Positions 1-7,191 of a stretch of DNA of 16,399 bases are shown in pieces (within the stretch, counting starts at the first letter, position 1; every line of letters starts with the position of its first letter). The notes beneath the pieces are model-generated. The model was not told the origin of the DNA and searched no databases. It worked only from the letters and a program-made list of their open reading frames with translations. The stretch spans positions 1 to 16,399 of the forward strand of contig JAGLTT010000003.1 of the NCBI GenBank assembly GCA_023135135.1, in the 5' to 3' direction. This stretch comes from Dehalococcoidales bacterium. GTDB lineage: Bacteria > Chloroflexota > Dehalococcoidia > Dehalococcoidales > RBG-16-60-22. A program made the position numbers and the translations under genes.

Positions 1-124
1 GCTGGGCTTCCGCAGGTATGAGCTTGCCATGGATACGGAATAATGGGGGCCTGGACACGACTATATGCAGGTCGGAGGCGCTCTTAGACTTGGCTAATTG
101 AAGCAGCTTGACAATGTCTACCAT
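1..124 (-). CDS. pilT: PilT, type IV pilus retraction ATPase (N-terminal fragment, runs off left edge)
   Basis: Only the first 41 codons are in the window; the rest of the gene lies beyond base 1. The visible part has the PilT N-terminal pattern: a short helix (MVDIVKLLQLAKSKS), the ASDLH motif at residues 16-20, then a PPLFRIHGKL strand region. In PilT this stretch begins the PAS-like N-terminal domain ahead of the RecA-like ATPase. PilT powers pilus retraction at the cytoplasmic face. The ATG overlaps the stop of the upstream pilM-pilN gene (ATGGTAG), and a GGGAG ribosome site sits 7 bases ahead of it inside that gene, so translation is probably coupled. PilB was considered, but there the equivalent ASDVH motif lies in mid-protein, and this operon already has a pilB. 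The catalytic motifs cannot be checked here. Confidence 0.85.
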   Translation of the reverse strand, partial: MVDIVKLLQLAKSKSASDLHIVVSRPPLFRIHGKLIPAEAQ

Positions 125-1638
125 GTTGTTTCTCCCAACTGAATACTCAGAGAATACAGCATAATATCGTCGGCATATTCCTCGCCGCCATCTTCACCCT
201 CTTCTTCTTCACTCTCTTCACTCTCTTCACTCTCTGTTCCTCTGGAAAGACTGGATATGGTAATTTCGGAAAACCTTCCGGTAGCATCCAGTTTTCTTAC
301 GAATTCCATGACCTCTTCCTCACTCTCCGCCCAACCATCAACACTCAGCTGGTCACCGGAATGACTTATGCTGTTTATTTCAAATTCATCTATCTGGTTA
401 TCCACGACTGCTTCTATATCATCATTAATATTGTCACCATTTGTATTGATGGTATTCAGTGCGGCTATAAAGTTCACTTTGGTAGCCTCGTAACTGGCCA
501 GTTGTTGCTCTGCCGCCGCAATTTCCTGGGTGAGTTCTTTTTTCTGGTCCTGCTTTTTCTGGATGAGGAAGTTATTGGAACTCAGTTGAAAATTCGCCGA
601 TTCAATACTGGCGGCGGCATCCTGAATTGTTGTTCCCAGTAAAGCAATTAAACTGACTGCGACTATGGCCGCGGGTATTGCCATGATTCGATTCAGGGAA
701 ATCGGCTTGGGTAGGTAGGGCGACGGCAAGGTATTGAAATTGGGTAATAGAGGGCCGGCCTCTCGGGCCATCTCTTTGAGGGCAAGCCCGACATTCACCA
801 GGTGATGTGACGGGTCGAGCTGTTTCAGGCATTTTAACGGCGATGTAAGCGGAGAAACCTGATATCCAAGTCCCTGGGCCAGGGATTCGTATAGCTCCGG
901 TTCATCAGCCAGCTCTCCGGAAACAAGCAGGGGCGCATTCGGTTGAATAAGGTTTTCCGGATTATTGGAATTATAAAACTCGATTGTCCGCTTAAGCTCG
1001 TCCTTGATTATCATTATCTTATCTGCAAGGGATAATGATTCCTCGGGGAAGGATACGGTGCGGATGGGTTGGGGAATCTTGTTGACCATGATAATAATGT
1101 CAAACTCTTTTGACTGGACATCAACAATCATGGCATTTTCTTCCCTGGCCAACCTCGCCAGAGCTAGAGGCTTGATGTCCATAAGATACGGCTTAAATCC
1201 CGCCTTGTTGAGTATCCTTATCAGGGTATCGGCAATCTGCCGGGGTATGGCCACCATAAAAGCCTGTATCTTTCCCTCGGATGCGGAGGCGGTCTGCCAT
1301 GAGATGTATAGCTGTTCCAGAGGTACCGGCAGGACCCTCTGGGCCTCCCTTGTTATCGCCTCATCCAGCATAGCCCTGGGTAATTCGGGCAGGGAAATCG
1401 GCCGGGTCAAACAGTGAAGTCCGCTCAAACCGAGGATTACCTTCCTGTCGTTTATCTTGTTACTCTTGAAGAGGTTTTTAATCCTGGCGACGAGTTCCGC
1501 TTCCTTTTCCTCGGTGGTGACATTGCTGAGGCTGGTGTCCAGAGGTACGTCAGCCAGCTTGGTTATGCGCTTGCCGCGCGTGACCATTAATTTGATGCTG
1601 GTGTCGTTAATATAAAGTGTAGTTGTGTTACTGGCCAT
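118..1638 (-). CDS. pilM: PilM-PilN fusion protein, type IV pilus alignment complex (GspL-like architecture)
   Basis: This 506-residue protein joins two pilus proteins that are usually separate. Residues 1-305 are an actin-like PilM domain: the first phosphate-type strand pair is near 169-194 (MIVDVQSKEFD, then PQPIRTV), a second glycine loop is at about 238-265 (LLVSGELADEPEL), and the domain ends in VNVGLALKEM and PLLPNFN, as PilM and GspL do. One membrane helix follows at about 317-337, then a coiled coil at 340-385. A PilN-like periplasmic domain follows at about 395-505. An acidic run of Glu, Ser and Asp (469-490) interrupts that domain before its final strand. In most species PilM is cytoplasmic and binds the N-terminal tail of membrane-bound PilN; here the two are one chain. 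The gene starts 2 bases after pilO ends, with GAAGG as ribosome site. The fusion is read from sequence; loss or retention of ATP binding is not clear. Confidence 0.82.
   Translation of the reverse strand: MASNTTTLYINDTSIKLMVTRGKRITKLADVPLDTSLSNVTTEEKEAELVARIKNLFKSNKINDRKVILGLSGLHCLTRPISLPELPRAMLDEAITREAQRVLPVPLEQLYISWQTASASEGKIQAFMVAIPRQIADTLIRILNKAGFKPYLMDIKPLALARLAREENAMIVDVQSKEFDIIIMVNKIPQPIRTVSFPEESLSLADKIMIIKDELKRTIEFYNSNNPENLIQPNAPLLVSGELADEPELYESLAQGLGYQVSPLTSPLKCLKQLDPSHHLVNVGLALKEMAREAGPLLPNFNTLPSPYLPKPISLNRIMAIPAAIVAVSLIALLGTTIQDAAASIESANFQLSSNNFLIQKKQDQKKELTQEIAAAEQQLASYEATKVNFIAALNTINTNGDNINDDIEAVVDNQIDEFEINSISHSGDQLSVDGWAESEEEVMEFVRKLDATGRFSEITISSLSRGTESEESEESEEEEGEDGGEEYADDIMLYSLSIQLGETTW
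208..234 (-). repeat. Three tandem 9-bp repeats in the acidic insert of pilM-pilN
   Basis: On the plus strand TTCACTCTC occurs three times end to end; on the coding strand it gives Glu-Ser-Glu type units (EESEESEE). The repeat is in frame, so gain or loss of a unit would lengthen or shorten the acidic loop by three residues without a frameshift. Confidence 0.85.
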
Positions 1639-1640
1639 AA

Positions 1641-2216
1641 TTAAATACCTTCGTATGAGTAGACAACCAGTTGGAAGCTGGCGGATGCCTCGCTATCAAT
1701 GCTTTCATCGCTTTCATCGGGAATCGTTATTTGGGTTGATTGAACATAGCCGGTGGTATAGCCTTCGTTCAGGCCGATAAGAAAATTGACAATATCCTCT
1801 ACCTCACCGGTTACGGTGGCACTAATAGATGTCTCAAAACAACTGACGCCTCCGATTGTTCCGGATGATATCGTCGTGTTGCTGATATTCTCGATAACTA
1901 CGTCGCAGTACTCAGCGATTGCGAAGTATTTCTCGGTAACATCAACACTTACCACCGTCTGGCGGAGCCTGTCTCTCACCTCATTAAGCTGGCTTTCACT
2001 TTCATCTAATTTTTGCTGGAGCTCTTCCAGTTGCGGGCGCAGGTGCGATACCTGTATGGTATCCACTCGCATTGTAGATAGGCCCAGTTCCTCTTCCAGT
2101 ATGGATTGTTCCTGGAGCTGCTGAGAACGAGTAACACCCAGACCGGCCAGGATGACGACAAAGATGCCCGCCGAGAGAATCAACCAGCTTGTTTTACTTA
2201 ATTTCAAACCCTTCAT
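1641..2216 (-). CDS. pilO: PilO-like type IV pilus alignment protein
   Basis: This 191-residue bitopic protein has a short positive cytoplasmic N-terminus, one membrane helix at residues 11-28, a long coiled coil at about 30-90 rich in Gln, Glu and Leu, and a small alpha/beta domain from about 95 to the end. That is the PilO/GspM plan. PilO pairs with PilN through this domain to form the ring that links the cytoplasmic motor to the growing pilus. Position supports the call: it sits between pilC and the PilM-PilN fusion gene. An acidic stretch (DESDESIDSE, 167-176) precedes the last strand, matching the insert in the neighbouring fusion protein. Two cysteines (104 and 126) lie in the exported domain. 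The ribosome site is weak (CGGA), and the gene follows pilC by 15 bases, so coupling is likely. PilO sequences diverge widely, so the family call rests on architecture and context. Confidence 0.75.
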   Translation of the reverse strand: MKGLKLSKTSWLILSAGIFVVILAGLGVTRSQQLQEQSILEEELGLSTMRVDTIQVSHLRPQLEELQQKLDESESQLNEVRDRLRQTVVSVDVTEKYFAIAEYCDVVIENISNTTISSGTIGGVSCFETSISATVTGEVEDIVNFLIGLNEGYTTGYVQSTQITIPDESDESIDSEASASFQLVVYSYEGI

Positions 2217-2231
2217 AAAAACGTCCGATTA

Positions 2232-3452
2232 TTATCCTGAGGTTAGAATGTCCTGCCCGTACATTGAATACATGGCTGAAACCATCGATATGGCAATCAG
2301 TCCAACGATACCGGCTATGATAACCGTCATTATCGGTTGAATCATAGCGATCAGGGATTTAGTCTTGTCCTGGGCTTCGGTTTCATAGTTCTGGGCTACA
2401 GCCAGTAAGGAAGCATCAAGGGTACCCGTTTCCTCACCGACCTTGACCATCTGAACCATCATCGGCAGGAAGAGAGGGTTTTTGGCCATTGGCTTGGATA
2501 AACCTTCGCCCTTGAGCATATCTATCTGGACGTTGTAAAGTGCCTGGGCCATCACCCTGTTGTTGCAACCCTGGATAACTAAAGGCATAATTTCGGTCAG
2601 AGGTAGGCCGGCCGTATACAGCAGCGAGATGCTCCGGCAGAAGCGGGCTATCTCGTTAAGGTGCTTTACCCTTCCCAACAGCGGTATACGCAGTATCAAG
2701 GTATCGAATTTGTATTTGCCGTCTGACGTTCTGAAATAAATAAGCCCCAGTCCTATGACGATAAATATTATCAGGAAGATATGGAGAACATAAGCGCGGA
2801 GCAATCCGGATATAGCTATCATAATTCTGGTCAGAGCGGGCAACTCGGCACCGAGTGATCCGTACAGGTCGGCGAAAGCCGGCAGAACGAAGAGCATTAA
2901 TATGCCGACCACCACTACGGTCACCACGGCGGCTATCATCGGGTACATGAGGGCGCCCTTGATTCCTTTGCGGGTAGCGATTTCCTTCTCCATATAGTCG
3001 GCTACCTGTTTTAGCATCGTCTCGAGGCCACCGGTCTGCTCTCCTATGCTGAGCGTACGGCAGCTCATCGTGGAGAATATATTCGGGTGCCGGCTCATGG
3101 CCGTTGAAAGCTGGTCGCCGTTGCGTATATCGTTGATGACATCGTGAACCACTTTTTTCAGCGTGTGATTTGTTATCTGTTCCTGCAATAACTCTAGAGA
3201 AGTGACTATGTTAATGCCGGATTCAAGAAGCAGTGCCAGCTGCCGGTAAAGCATGATAATATCGTTCTCTTTGACCGGAAACAGCTGCGCGGTCAGCTTC
3301 CCCAGGCTCAGGAATGGGACGTATGGCCTGAGGTTAATCAAGCGGTAACCGGCATAACCGAGCATTTGGGTAATCGCGTCTTCGCTGGTTGCCGATATTT
3401 TACCCTTAACGATATCGCCTGATTCACCGCAGGCTACATATTGATAAAGCAT
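2232..3452 (-). CDS. pilC: PilC, type IV pilus inner-membrane platform protein (GspF family)
   Basis: This 406-residue protein has the full GspF-family layout. It opens with a short N-terminal region (YQYVACGESGDIVKGKI). The first GspF domain spans about 68-192 (RQLALLLESGI, then GEQTGGLETML). Membrane helices lie near 168-192 and 216-240. The second GspF domain is at about 271-393 (CRSISLLYTAGLPL, then VKVGEETGTLD), and a last helix lies at 370-396. The repeated pattern GEQTGGLE / GEETGTLD is the family hallmark. PilC sits in the membrane above the PilB and PilT ATPases and passes their motion to the pilus base. Length is normal. The ATG has a GGAG about 10 bases ahead. It follows pilB by 60 bases with no visible terminator, so both are probably on one transcript. 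Confidence 0.93.
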   Translation of the reverse strand: MLYQYVACGESGDIVKGKISATSEDAITQMLGYAGYRLINLRPYVPFLSLGKLTAQLFPVKENDIIMLYRQLALLLESGINIVTSLELLQEQITNHTLKKVVHDVINDIRNGDQLSTAMSRHPNIFSTMSCRTLSIGEQTGGLETMLKQVADYMEKEIATRKGIKGALMYPMIAAVVTVVVVGILMLFVLPAFADLYGSLGAELPALTRIMIAISGLLRAYVLHIFLIIFIVIGLGLIYFRTSDGKYKFDTLILRIPLLGRVKHLNEIARFCRSISLLYTAGLPLTEIMPLVIQGCNNRVMAQALYNVQIDMLKGEGLSKPMAKNPLFLPMMVQMVKVGEETGTLDASLLAVAQNYETEAQDKTKSLIAMIQPIMTVIIAGIVGLIAISMVSAMYSMYGQDILTSG

Positions 3453-3512
3453 TAAGTATCCGCTCCGATATTTATCTCCTCAAGCAACGTTATTACGTAC
3501 AAAATTATTCTA

Positions 3513-5030
3513 TTAACCCACGGAGTAAGCATTACGCAGCACTTCAGCGGGGGTGGTTATATTTTCCTTCACCTTGAACATCCCGTCCTGAATTAGGGTA
3601 AGCATCCCCTCTTTAAGTGCTTGGGTGCGTAATTCATTGGCGGTCGCACCCTTAACCAGTAACGTTTTAATTTCGTCACTGGTACAGAATATCTCGAATA
3701 TGCCTGCCCGTCCCCTGTAGCCGCTGTTGGCGCATGATTTACACCCGGCGCCCTGGATAAATTCATTTCGTTCTTCGCCCATTTCCTGGCTGTAGACAAT
3801 TTGCTCCTCAGGAGAGCCTTCAACAGGACGGGCGCAGATGGGACAGATGCGGCGTACCATACGCTGGGCAATTACGCCGATGAGGGCAGAGGAAACCAGG
3901 AATGGCTCCACGCCCAGGTCGATAAGGCGTAACACCACACCTACGGCGTCGTTAGCGTGGATTGAAGAAAGCACCAGGTGCCCGGTGAGGGCCGATTGAA
4001 TAGCGATATTGGCCGTTTCGGCGTCACGTATCTCTCCGATTAATATCACATCGGGGTCGAGTCTCAGCATGGACCTGAGACCGCTGGCAAAGGTAATACC
4101 GGCACGGGGATTGACCTGAATCTGGTTGATATTGGAGAACCGGTACTCAACCGGATCTTCTACGGTCAAAATATTGCGTTCTGTCTGGTCAAGAGAATTT
4201 ACAGATGCATATAGCGTGGTGGTTTTACCCGCTCCGGTAGGACCGCTTACCAGTATTATCCCGTAAGGTACCTTAAGCATGTCTTCGTATTTTTCCAGAC
4301 TTTTAGGGAGGAATCCAAGGTCGGACAGGGCCATTGTGGCCAGTGACTTGTCCAGAAGCCGTAATACTGCCATCTCGCCGCAAACGGTGGAGATAATACC
4401 TACCCGGATATCTATCAGACGCCCTTTCGCTTTTATGGAAAACTGACCGTCCTGCGGGCGATGGTGGTCCGCTATGTTCATATTGGCCAGAATCTTGATT
4501 CTGGAAATTATCGGCGTCAATGTCTTTAACGGGAGCGAGAACATGTTGTGAAGCGTACCGTCTATACGGAAGCGCACCCGTATTTTATCTTCTCCGGGTT
4601 GAAGGTGAACGTCAGAAGCTCTGGCTTTCACGGCTTCATCAATGATTAGCCTCAAGGCCTGAGCAACAGGAGCATCCGTAGCCGTGTCGATTATTAGCCG
4701 CGTATCTACTTTATCGCCGTCCGATAACGATATACTGGAAATTTGTTTCTCTATCTCATCATAGGCCTTATAGTTGAAGTCGATAGCCTCAAGGACTTCT
4801 TCCTGGGTAGCGGCCTCGGGCTCTATGCGCATCTGGCTCCAGCTGGCCAGGGCTTCGAGGCCGAAAATATCAGACGGGTTCGCCATGGCCACATGCAGGA
4901 CATTACCGTCTATGGCCAGCGGTATAGCGGTATACTTACGTGCCATGGCCTCGGGAATGAGCTGCAAGGCTTCCGGCTCAGGCGTTTTCTTACGCAAGCT
5001 ATTTTTGGCTTCTTCAACAGATTTTGCCAT
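3513..5030 (-). CDS. pilB: PilB/GspE-type ATPase, type IV pilus extension motor
   Basis: This 505-residue hexameric ATPase drives pilus polymerisation. All core motifs are visible: ASDVHLQP at 138-145, Walker A GPTGAGKT at 263-270, Asp box LTVEDPVEY at 288-296, Walker B VILIGEIRD at 328-336, and His box TGHLVLSSIHAND at 349-361. A four-cysteine zinc site is formed by C396, C399, C430 and C433; the zinc site separates PilB/GspE from PilT, which lacks it. The N-terminal GspE domain is short (about residues 18-90), and the usual first helical segment of longer PilB proteins is missing. The start is well fixed: the same frame has a stop (TAG) seven codons upstream and no ATG between. It is the first gene of the pilus operon, divergent from the recombinase gene across 254 bases. 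Confidence 0.94.
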   Translation of the reverse strand: MAKSVEEAKNSLRKKTPEPEALQLIPEAMARKYTAIPLAIDGNVLHVAMANPSDIFGLEALASWSQMRIEPEAATQEEVLEAIDFNYKAYDEIEKQISSISLSDGDKVDTRLIIDTATDAPVAQALRLIIDEAVKARASDVHLQPGEDKIRVRFRIDGTLHNMFSLPLKTLTPIISRIKILANMNIADHHRPQDGQFSIKAKGRLIDIRVGIISTVCGEMAVLRLLDKSLATMALSDLGFLPKSLEKYEDMLKVPYGIILVSGPTGAGKTTTLYASVNSLDQTERNILTVEDPVEYRFSNINQIQVNPRAGITFASGLRSMLRLDPDVILIGEIRDAETANIAIQSALTGHLVLSSIHANDAVGVVLRLIDLGVEPFLVSSALIGVIAQRMVRRICPICARPVEGSPEEQIVYSQEMGEERNEFIQGAGCKSCANSGYRGRAGIFEIFCTSDEIKTLLVKGATANELRTQALKEGMLTLIQDGMFKVKENITTPAEVLRNAYSVG

Positions 5031-5098
5031 AATCAGGGATTTCCCAATCTATCTATGTACAATATGTATCTATATATACGTATCCGCTATATAAAAAT

Positions 5099-5125
5099 CT
5101 TATATATCTTTCGTCCCGTTTACAA
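5099..5125 (-). promoter_or_regulatory. Possible promoter for the pilus operon
   Basis: Reading the minus strand, TTGTAA is followed after 15 bases by TATAAG, about 70 bases before the pilB ATG. The spacer is shorter than the ideal 17; a 17-base spacer gives TAAGAT instead. The surrounding DNA is very AT-rich (runs of TATATA), so chance matches are likely. Position at the head of the operon is the main support. Confidence 0.35.
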
Positions 5126-5274
5126 TAGCTCTTTGGTCATAGTTAATTTGAGGGATATACAGTACCCTCTCGGTATTGTTAGTTGAGCACTATGGCTCTT
5201 TTATATGGTAATATATTATGTTAAAATACAATCGTAACCCTGAGTTATATAAACGGCAGAATTATCAAACCGTG

Positions 5275-5279
5275 AGGAG
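5275..5279 (+). promoter_or_regulatory. Ribosome binding site that decides the recombinase start
   Basis: AGGAG lies 2 bases before the first ATG (5282) and 5 bases before a second, in-frame ATG (5285). Normal spacing favours the second ATG. Confidence 0.65.
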
Positions 5280-5284
5280 ACATG

Positions 5285-6184
5285 ATGATAGAGCCAATTG
5301 AAAGCTTTCTGAATTATCTGGCGGTAGAAAAAGGTTATTCCGGGCATACCATAGCTGCCTATCGTAATGACCTGACAGGGCTGGCCGATTTCGCCAAAAA
5401 GCAGGGCATGGCTTCATGGGCTGATTTCAGCCGGCAAAACATGTTAAGCCATCTACTCGACCTTAAAGAGAGGGGCTATGTCGCCACCACGGTGGCGCGT
5501 AAGGTGGCGGCGGCGAGGTCTTTCTTCGGCTTTCTGGTATCGGAGGGTGCTATTAAAGCCAACCCTACTGAAAATATGAGCTCGCCCAGCGTTGGTAAGG
5601 CATTACCCAAGCCCATACCTATCAACCAGGTACGTCTGCTGCTGGAACAACCGGCCAAGCTGTCTTCCTCCGAAGCCAAGAGAGACAGGGCTATGCTGGA
5701 GCTTTTATACGCCAGCGGTATGAGGATAAGCGAACTGGTAGCCCTGAACCTGGGCGACGTCAATACTGCGGGTGATTACTTCGTGCGATGTTTCGGCAAG
5801 GGTCGCAAGGAACGCATTATCCCGCTTTACGAACAAATCGCCATGACAGTAAAGCAATACAGTGACGAGGACCGCCCCAAGTTGGCCCACGGCAAGAAGG
5901 ACAACGCCCTGTTTCTTAACGCCCGTGGTGAGAGACTCACCCGGCAGGGGTTCTGGCAAAAACTCAAGGAGTACGCAAAATCGGCCGGATTGGGCGATAA
6001 GATAAGTCCCCATACCCTGAGACACAGTTTCGCTACTCATATGCTGAGCGGCGGGGCCGACCTGAGATCGGTACAGGAATTACTGGGACATGCCAATATA
6101 TCTACCACGCAAGTCTATACTCACCTGACTACCGAGCATGTCCGCCGAGCCTATGATAAATCTCATCCCAGGGCTAACGATTAA
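5285..6184 (+). CDS. xerC/xerD: Site-specific tyrosine recombinase, XerC/XerD type
   Basis: The protein has 299 residues from the preferred start, the usual length for XerC or XerD, which resolve chromosome dimers at dif during cell division. The N-terminal SAM-like DNA-binding domain covers about 1-90 (FLNYLAVEKGYSGHTIAAYRND). The catalytic domain carries the full active site: R147 in SGMRISEL, K172 in GKGRKER, H243 and R246 in PHTLRHSFATH, H269 in LLGHANISTTQ, and nucleophile Y278 in QVYTHL. The sequence does not clearly fall into XerC or XerD, and in a lineage with a single Xer it would do both jobs. No attachment site, integration module or phage gene is nearby, which argues for a housekeeping role over an integrase. 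It is the first gene of the plus-strand operon, with an unknown small membrane protein 23 bases after it. Confidence 0.92.
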   Translation: MIEPIESFLNYLAVEKGYSGHTIAAYRNDLTGLADFAKKQGMASWADFSRQNMLSHLLDLKERGYVATTVARKVAAARSFFGFLVSEGAIKANPTENMSSPSVGKALPKPIPINQVRLLLEQPAKLSSSEAKRDRAMLELLYASGMRISELVALNLGDVNTAGDYFVRCFGKGRKERIIPLYEQIAMTVKQYSDEDRPKLAHGKKDNALFLNARGERLTRQGFWQKLKEYAKSAGLGDKISPHTLRHSFATHMLSGGADLRSVQELLGHANISTTQVYTHLTTEHVRRAYDKSHPRAND

Positions 6185-6207
6185 TCTTAATCTTCAGGAG
6201 GTAACGG

Positions 6208-6507
6208 ATGCCAGGTAAATCACGACATGGCAAGGGGAAGCATCCTCATCACAGCAAAAAAAGTAAAGCCATGATGCGGCAGGCAAGTACCCCCTTGCAT
6301 CAACAGGCGACGGCTGTGGCACCGAAACCGGTGGAATCTGTCGAGGCTCAAACTGCACCTAAGGCAGACACGACGCCGAAGTCAGTCACGACGCCGGAGG
6401 CAGTCGCGACACCACGGTATCCTTATGTCACCGGAGAACTGAAAAGAATCGGTATCCTGGCGGGGATAATTATCGTCGTCCTTATTGTGTTGTCAATTGT
6501 TCTATAA
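6208..6507 (+). CDS. Small basic, Pro/Thr-rich, tail-anchored membrane protein of unknown function
   Basis: This 99-residue protein matches no family I can name with confidence. It has three parts. Residues 1-25 are strongly basic and His-rich (MPGKSRHGKGKHPHHSKKSK). Residues 26-70 form a low-complexity linker of Ala, Pro, Thr and Val with a six-residue repeat (TTPKSV, TTPEAV). Residues 81-98 form one very hydrophobic helix that ends the protein, preceded by YPYVTGELKRIG. With no signal peptide and a basic head, the head is expected in the cytoplasm and the tail in the membrane. The gene is surely expressed as a protein: a perfect AGGAGGT ribosome site stands 6 bases before the ATG, the best in the window. 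It sits between the recombinase and pcm with gaps of 23 and 19 bases. The basic head could bind nucleic acid or ribosomes, but that is inference only. Confidence 0.8.
   Translation: MPGKSRHGKGKHPHHSKKSKAMMRQASTPLHQQATAVAPKPVESVEAQTAPKADTTPKSVTTPEAVATPRYPYVTGELKRIGILAGIIIVVLIVLSIVL
6370..6405 (+). repeat. Tandem 18-bp imperfect repeat in the small membrane protein gene
   Basis: Two adjacent 18-base units (ACGACGCCGAAGTCAGTC and ACGACGCCGGAGGCAGTC) differ at two positions and encode TTPKSV and TTPEAV. They form part of the flexible linker. Confidence 0.85.
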
Positions 6508-6526
6508 CAGTTCTTCGCTGGCGGCC

Positions 6527-7165
6527 ATGATAGACTTTAATGCAGTAAGAGCCAAATTGATTAAATATCTCAGTTCTGAGATTAAAGATAAGCGGGTATT
6601 AGACGTGATGTCTCGTATACCCCGTGAAGAGTTTGTTCCCCGGGAATATCGTCATCAGGCCTATGAAGACAGGCCGCTACCGATTGGCTGGGAGCAGACG
6701 ATTTCTCAGCCGTATATTATCGCTCTCATGACGGAAGCGCTGGAACTAAACGGAAGTGAGAAAGTGCTGGAGCTTGGGACCGGCAGCGGATACCAAACGG
6801 CGATTCTTGCCGAGCTGGCAGGGAGCGTGGTGTCGGTGGAACGCGTGCCCCCTTTAGCCGAGTCCGCCCGTATGGTACTGGATAAGCTGGGCTATACTAA
6901 TATTGAGATACATCCCGCCGGGGAGACCCTGGGCTGGAAACAGAGAGCGCCCTATGATGCCATTATGGTTACCGCCGGGGCTCCCGCTATACCTGATGAC
7001 CTCCTGTCCCAGATGTCTGTTGGCAGTCGCATGGTAATCCCGGTAGGTTCTCGTTATACGCAGGAACTGTGCAAGGTAACCAGACGGCAGGGCAGGAATC
7101 TGGTTGAAAATCTGGGCGGCTGCCGCTTTGTTGCCCTGATAGGTAAGAACGCCTGGGAAAAATAA
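6527..7165 (+). CDS. pcm: Protein-L-isoaspartate O-methyltransferase
   Basis: This 212-residue SAM-dependent enzyme methylates isoaspartyl residues in aged proteins and so starts their repair. The N-terminal family signature is present (VLDVMSRIPREEFVP at 24-38, then YEDRPLPIGWEQTISQPYI), and motif I is VLELGTGSGYQTAIL at 80-94. Motif II-like VSVERVPPLAESAR and the APYDAIMVTAGAP stretch follow at about 102-153. One departure: the usual GDG before TLGW reads AGE here (131-133). The ATG at 6527 fits the family N-terminus; an in-frame TTG at 6485 would overlap the previous gene and add residues not seen in the family. The ribosome site is poor, so translation may be coupled to the small gene ending 19 bases earlier. 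Confidence 0.93.
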   Translation: MIDFNAVRAKLIKYLSSEIKDKRVLDVMSRIPREEFVPREYRHQAYEDRPLPIGWEQTISQPYIIALMTEALELNGSEKVLELGTGSGYQTAILAELAGSVVSVERVPPLAESARMVLDKLGYTNIEIHPAGETLGWKQRAPYDAIMVTAGAPAIPDDLLSQMSVGSRMVIPVGSRYTQELCKVTRRQGRNLVENLGGCRFVALIGKNAWEK

Positions 7166-7180
7166 CTCTGCGACGGATAT

Positions 7181-7185
7181 GGAGG
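7181..7185 (+). promoter_or_regulatory. Ribosome binding site that decides the first nitroreductase start
   Basis: GGAGG touches an ATG at 7186 with no spacer, but stands 6 bases before the in-frame ATG at 7192. The second ATG also matches the start of the tandem paralogue (MDILEAI against MELFEAI). Confidence 0.75.
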
Positions 7186-7191
7186 ATGATA

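Larger units (their letters stand above)
5031..5284. other. Divergent intergenic region between pilB and the Xer recombinase gene
   Basis: This 254-base gap is the longest non-coding stretch in the window and must hold the start signals of both divergent operons. Its pilB side is strikingly AT-rich, with alternating TATA and ATCT steps at about 5047-5110. A short GAGGG/CCCTC hairpin lies near 5149-5170. Upstream of the recombinase gene there are several weak -10-like matches (TAATAT at 5209-5214, TATATT at 5212-5217), with TTGAGC at 5183-5188 as a poor -35 partner. No RNA gene or small ORF with a good ribosome site was seen. Confidence 0.7.

Noticed and set aside
4743..5186. Open frames on the plus strand opposite the pilB N-terminus
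   Set aside because: They overlap the conserved GspE N-terminal domain of pilB and the AT-rich promoter region and show no recognisable domain.
5285..6184. The recombinase as an integrase of a mobile element
   Set aside because: Length and catalytic layout are those of housekeeping Xer. There are no attachment repeats, tRNA, phage or cargo genes, and the gene sits in an operon with pcm.
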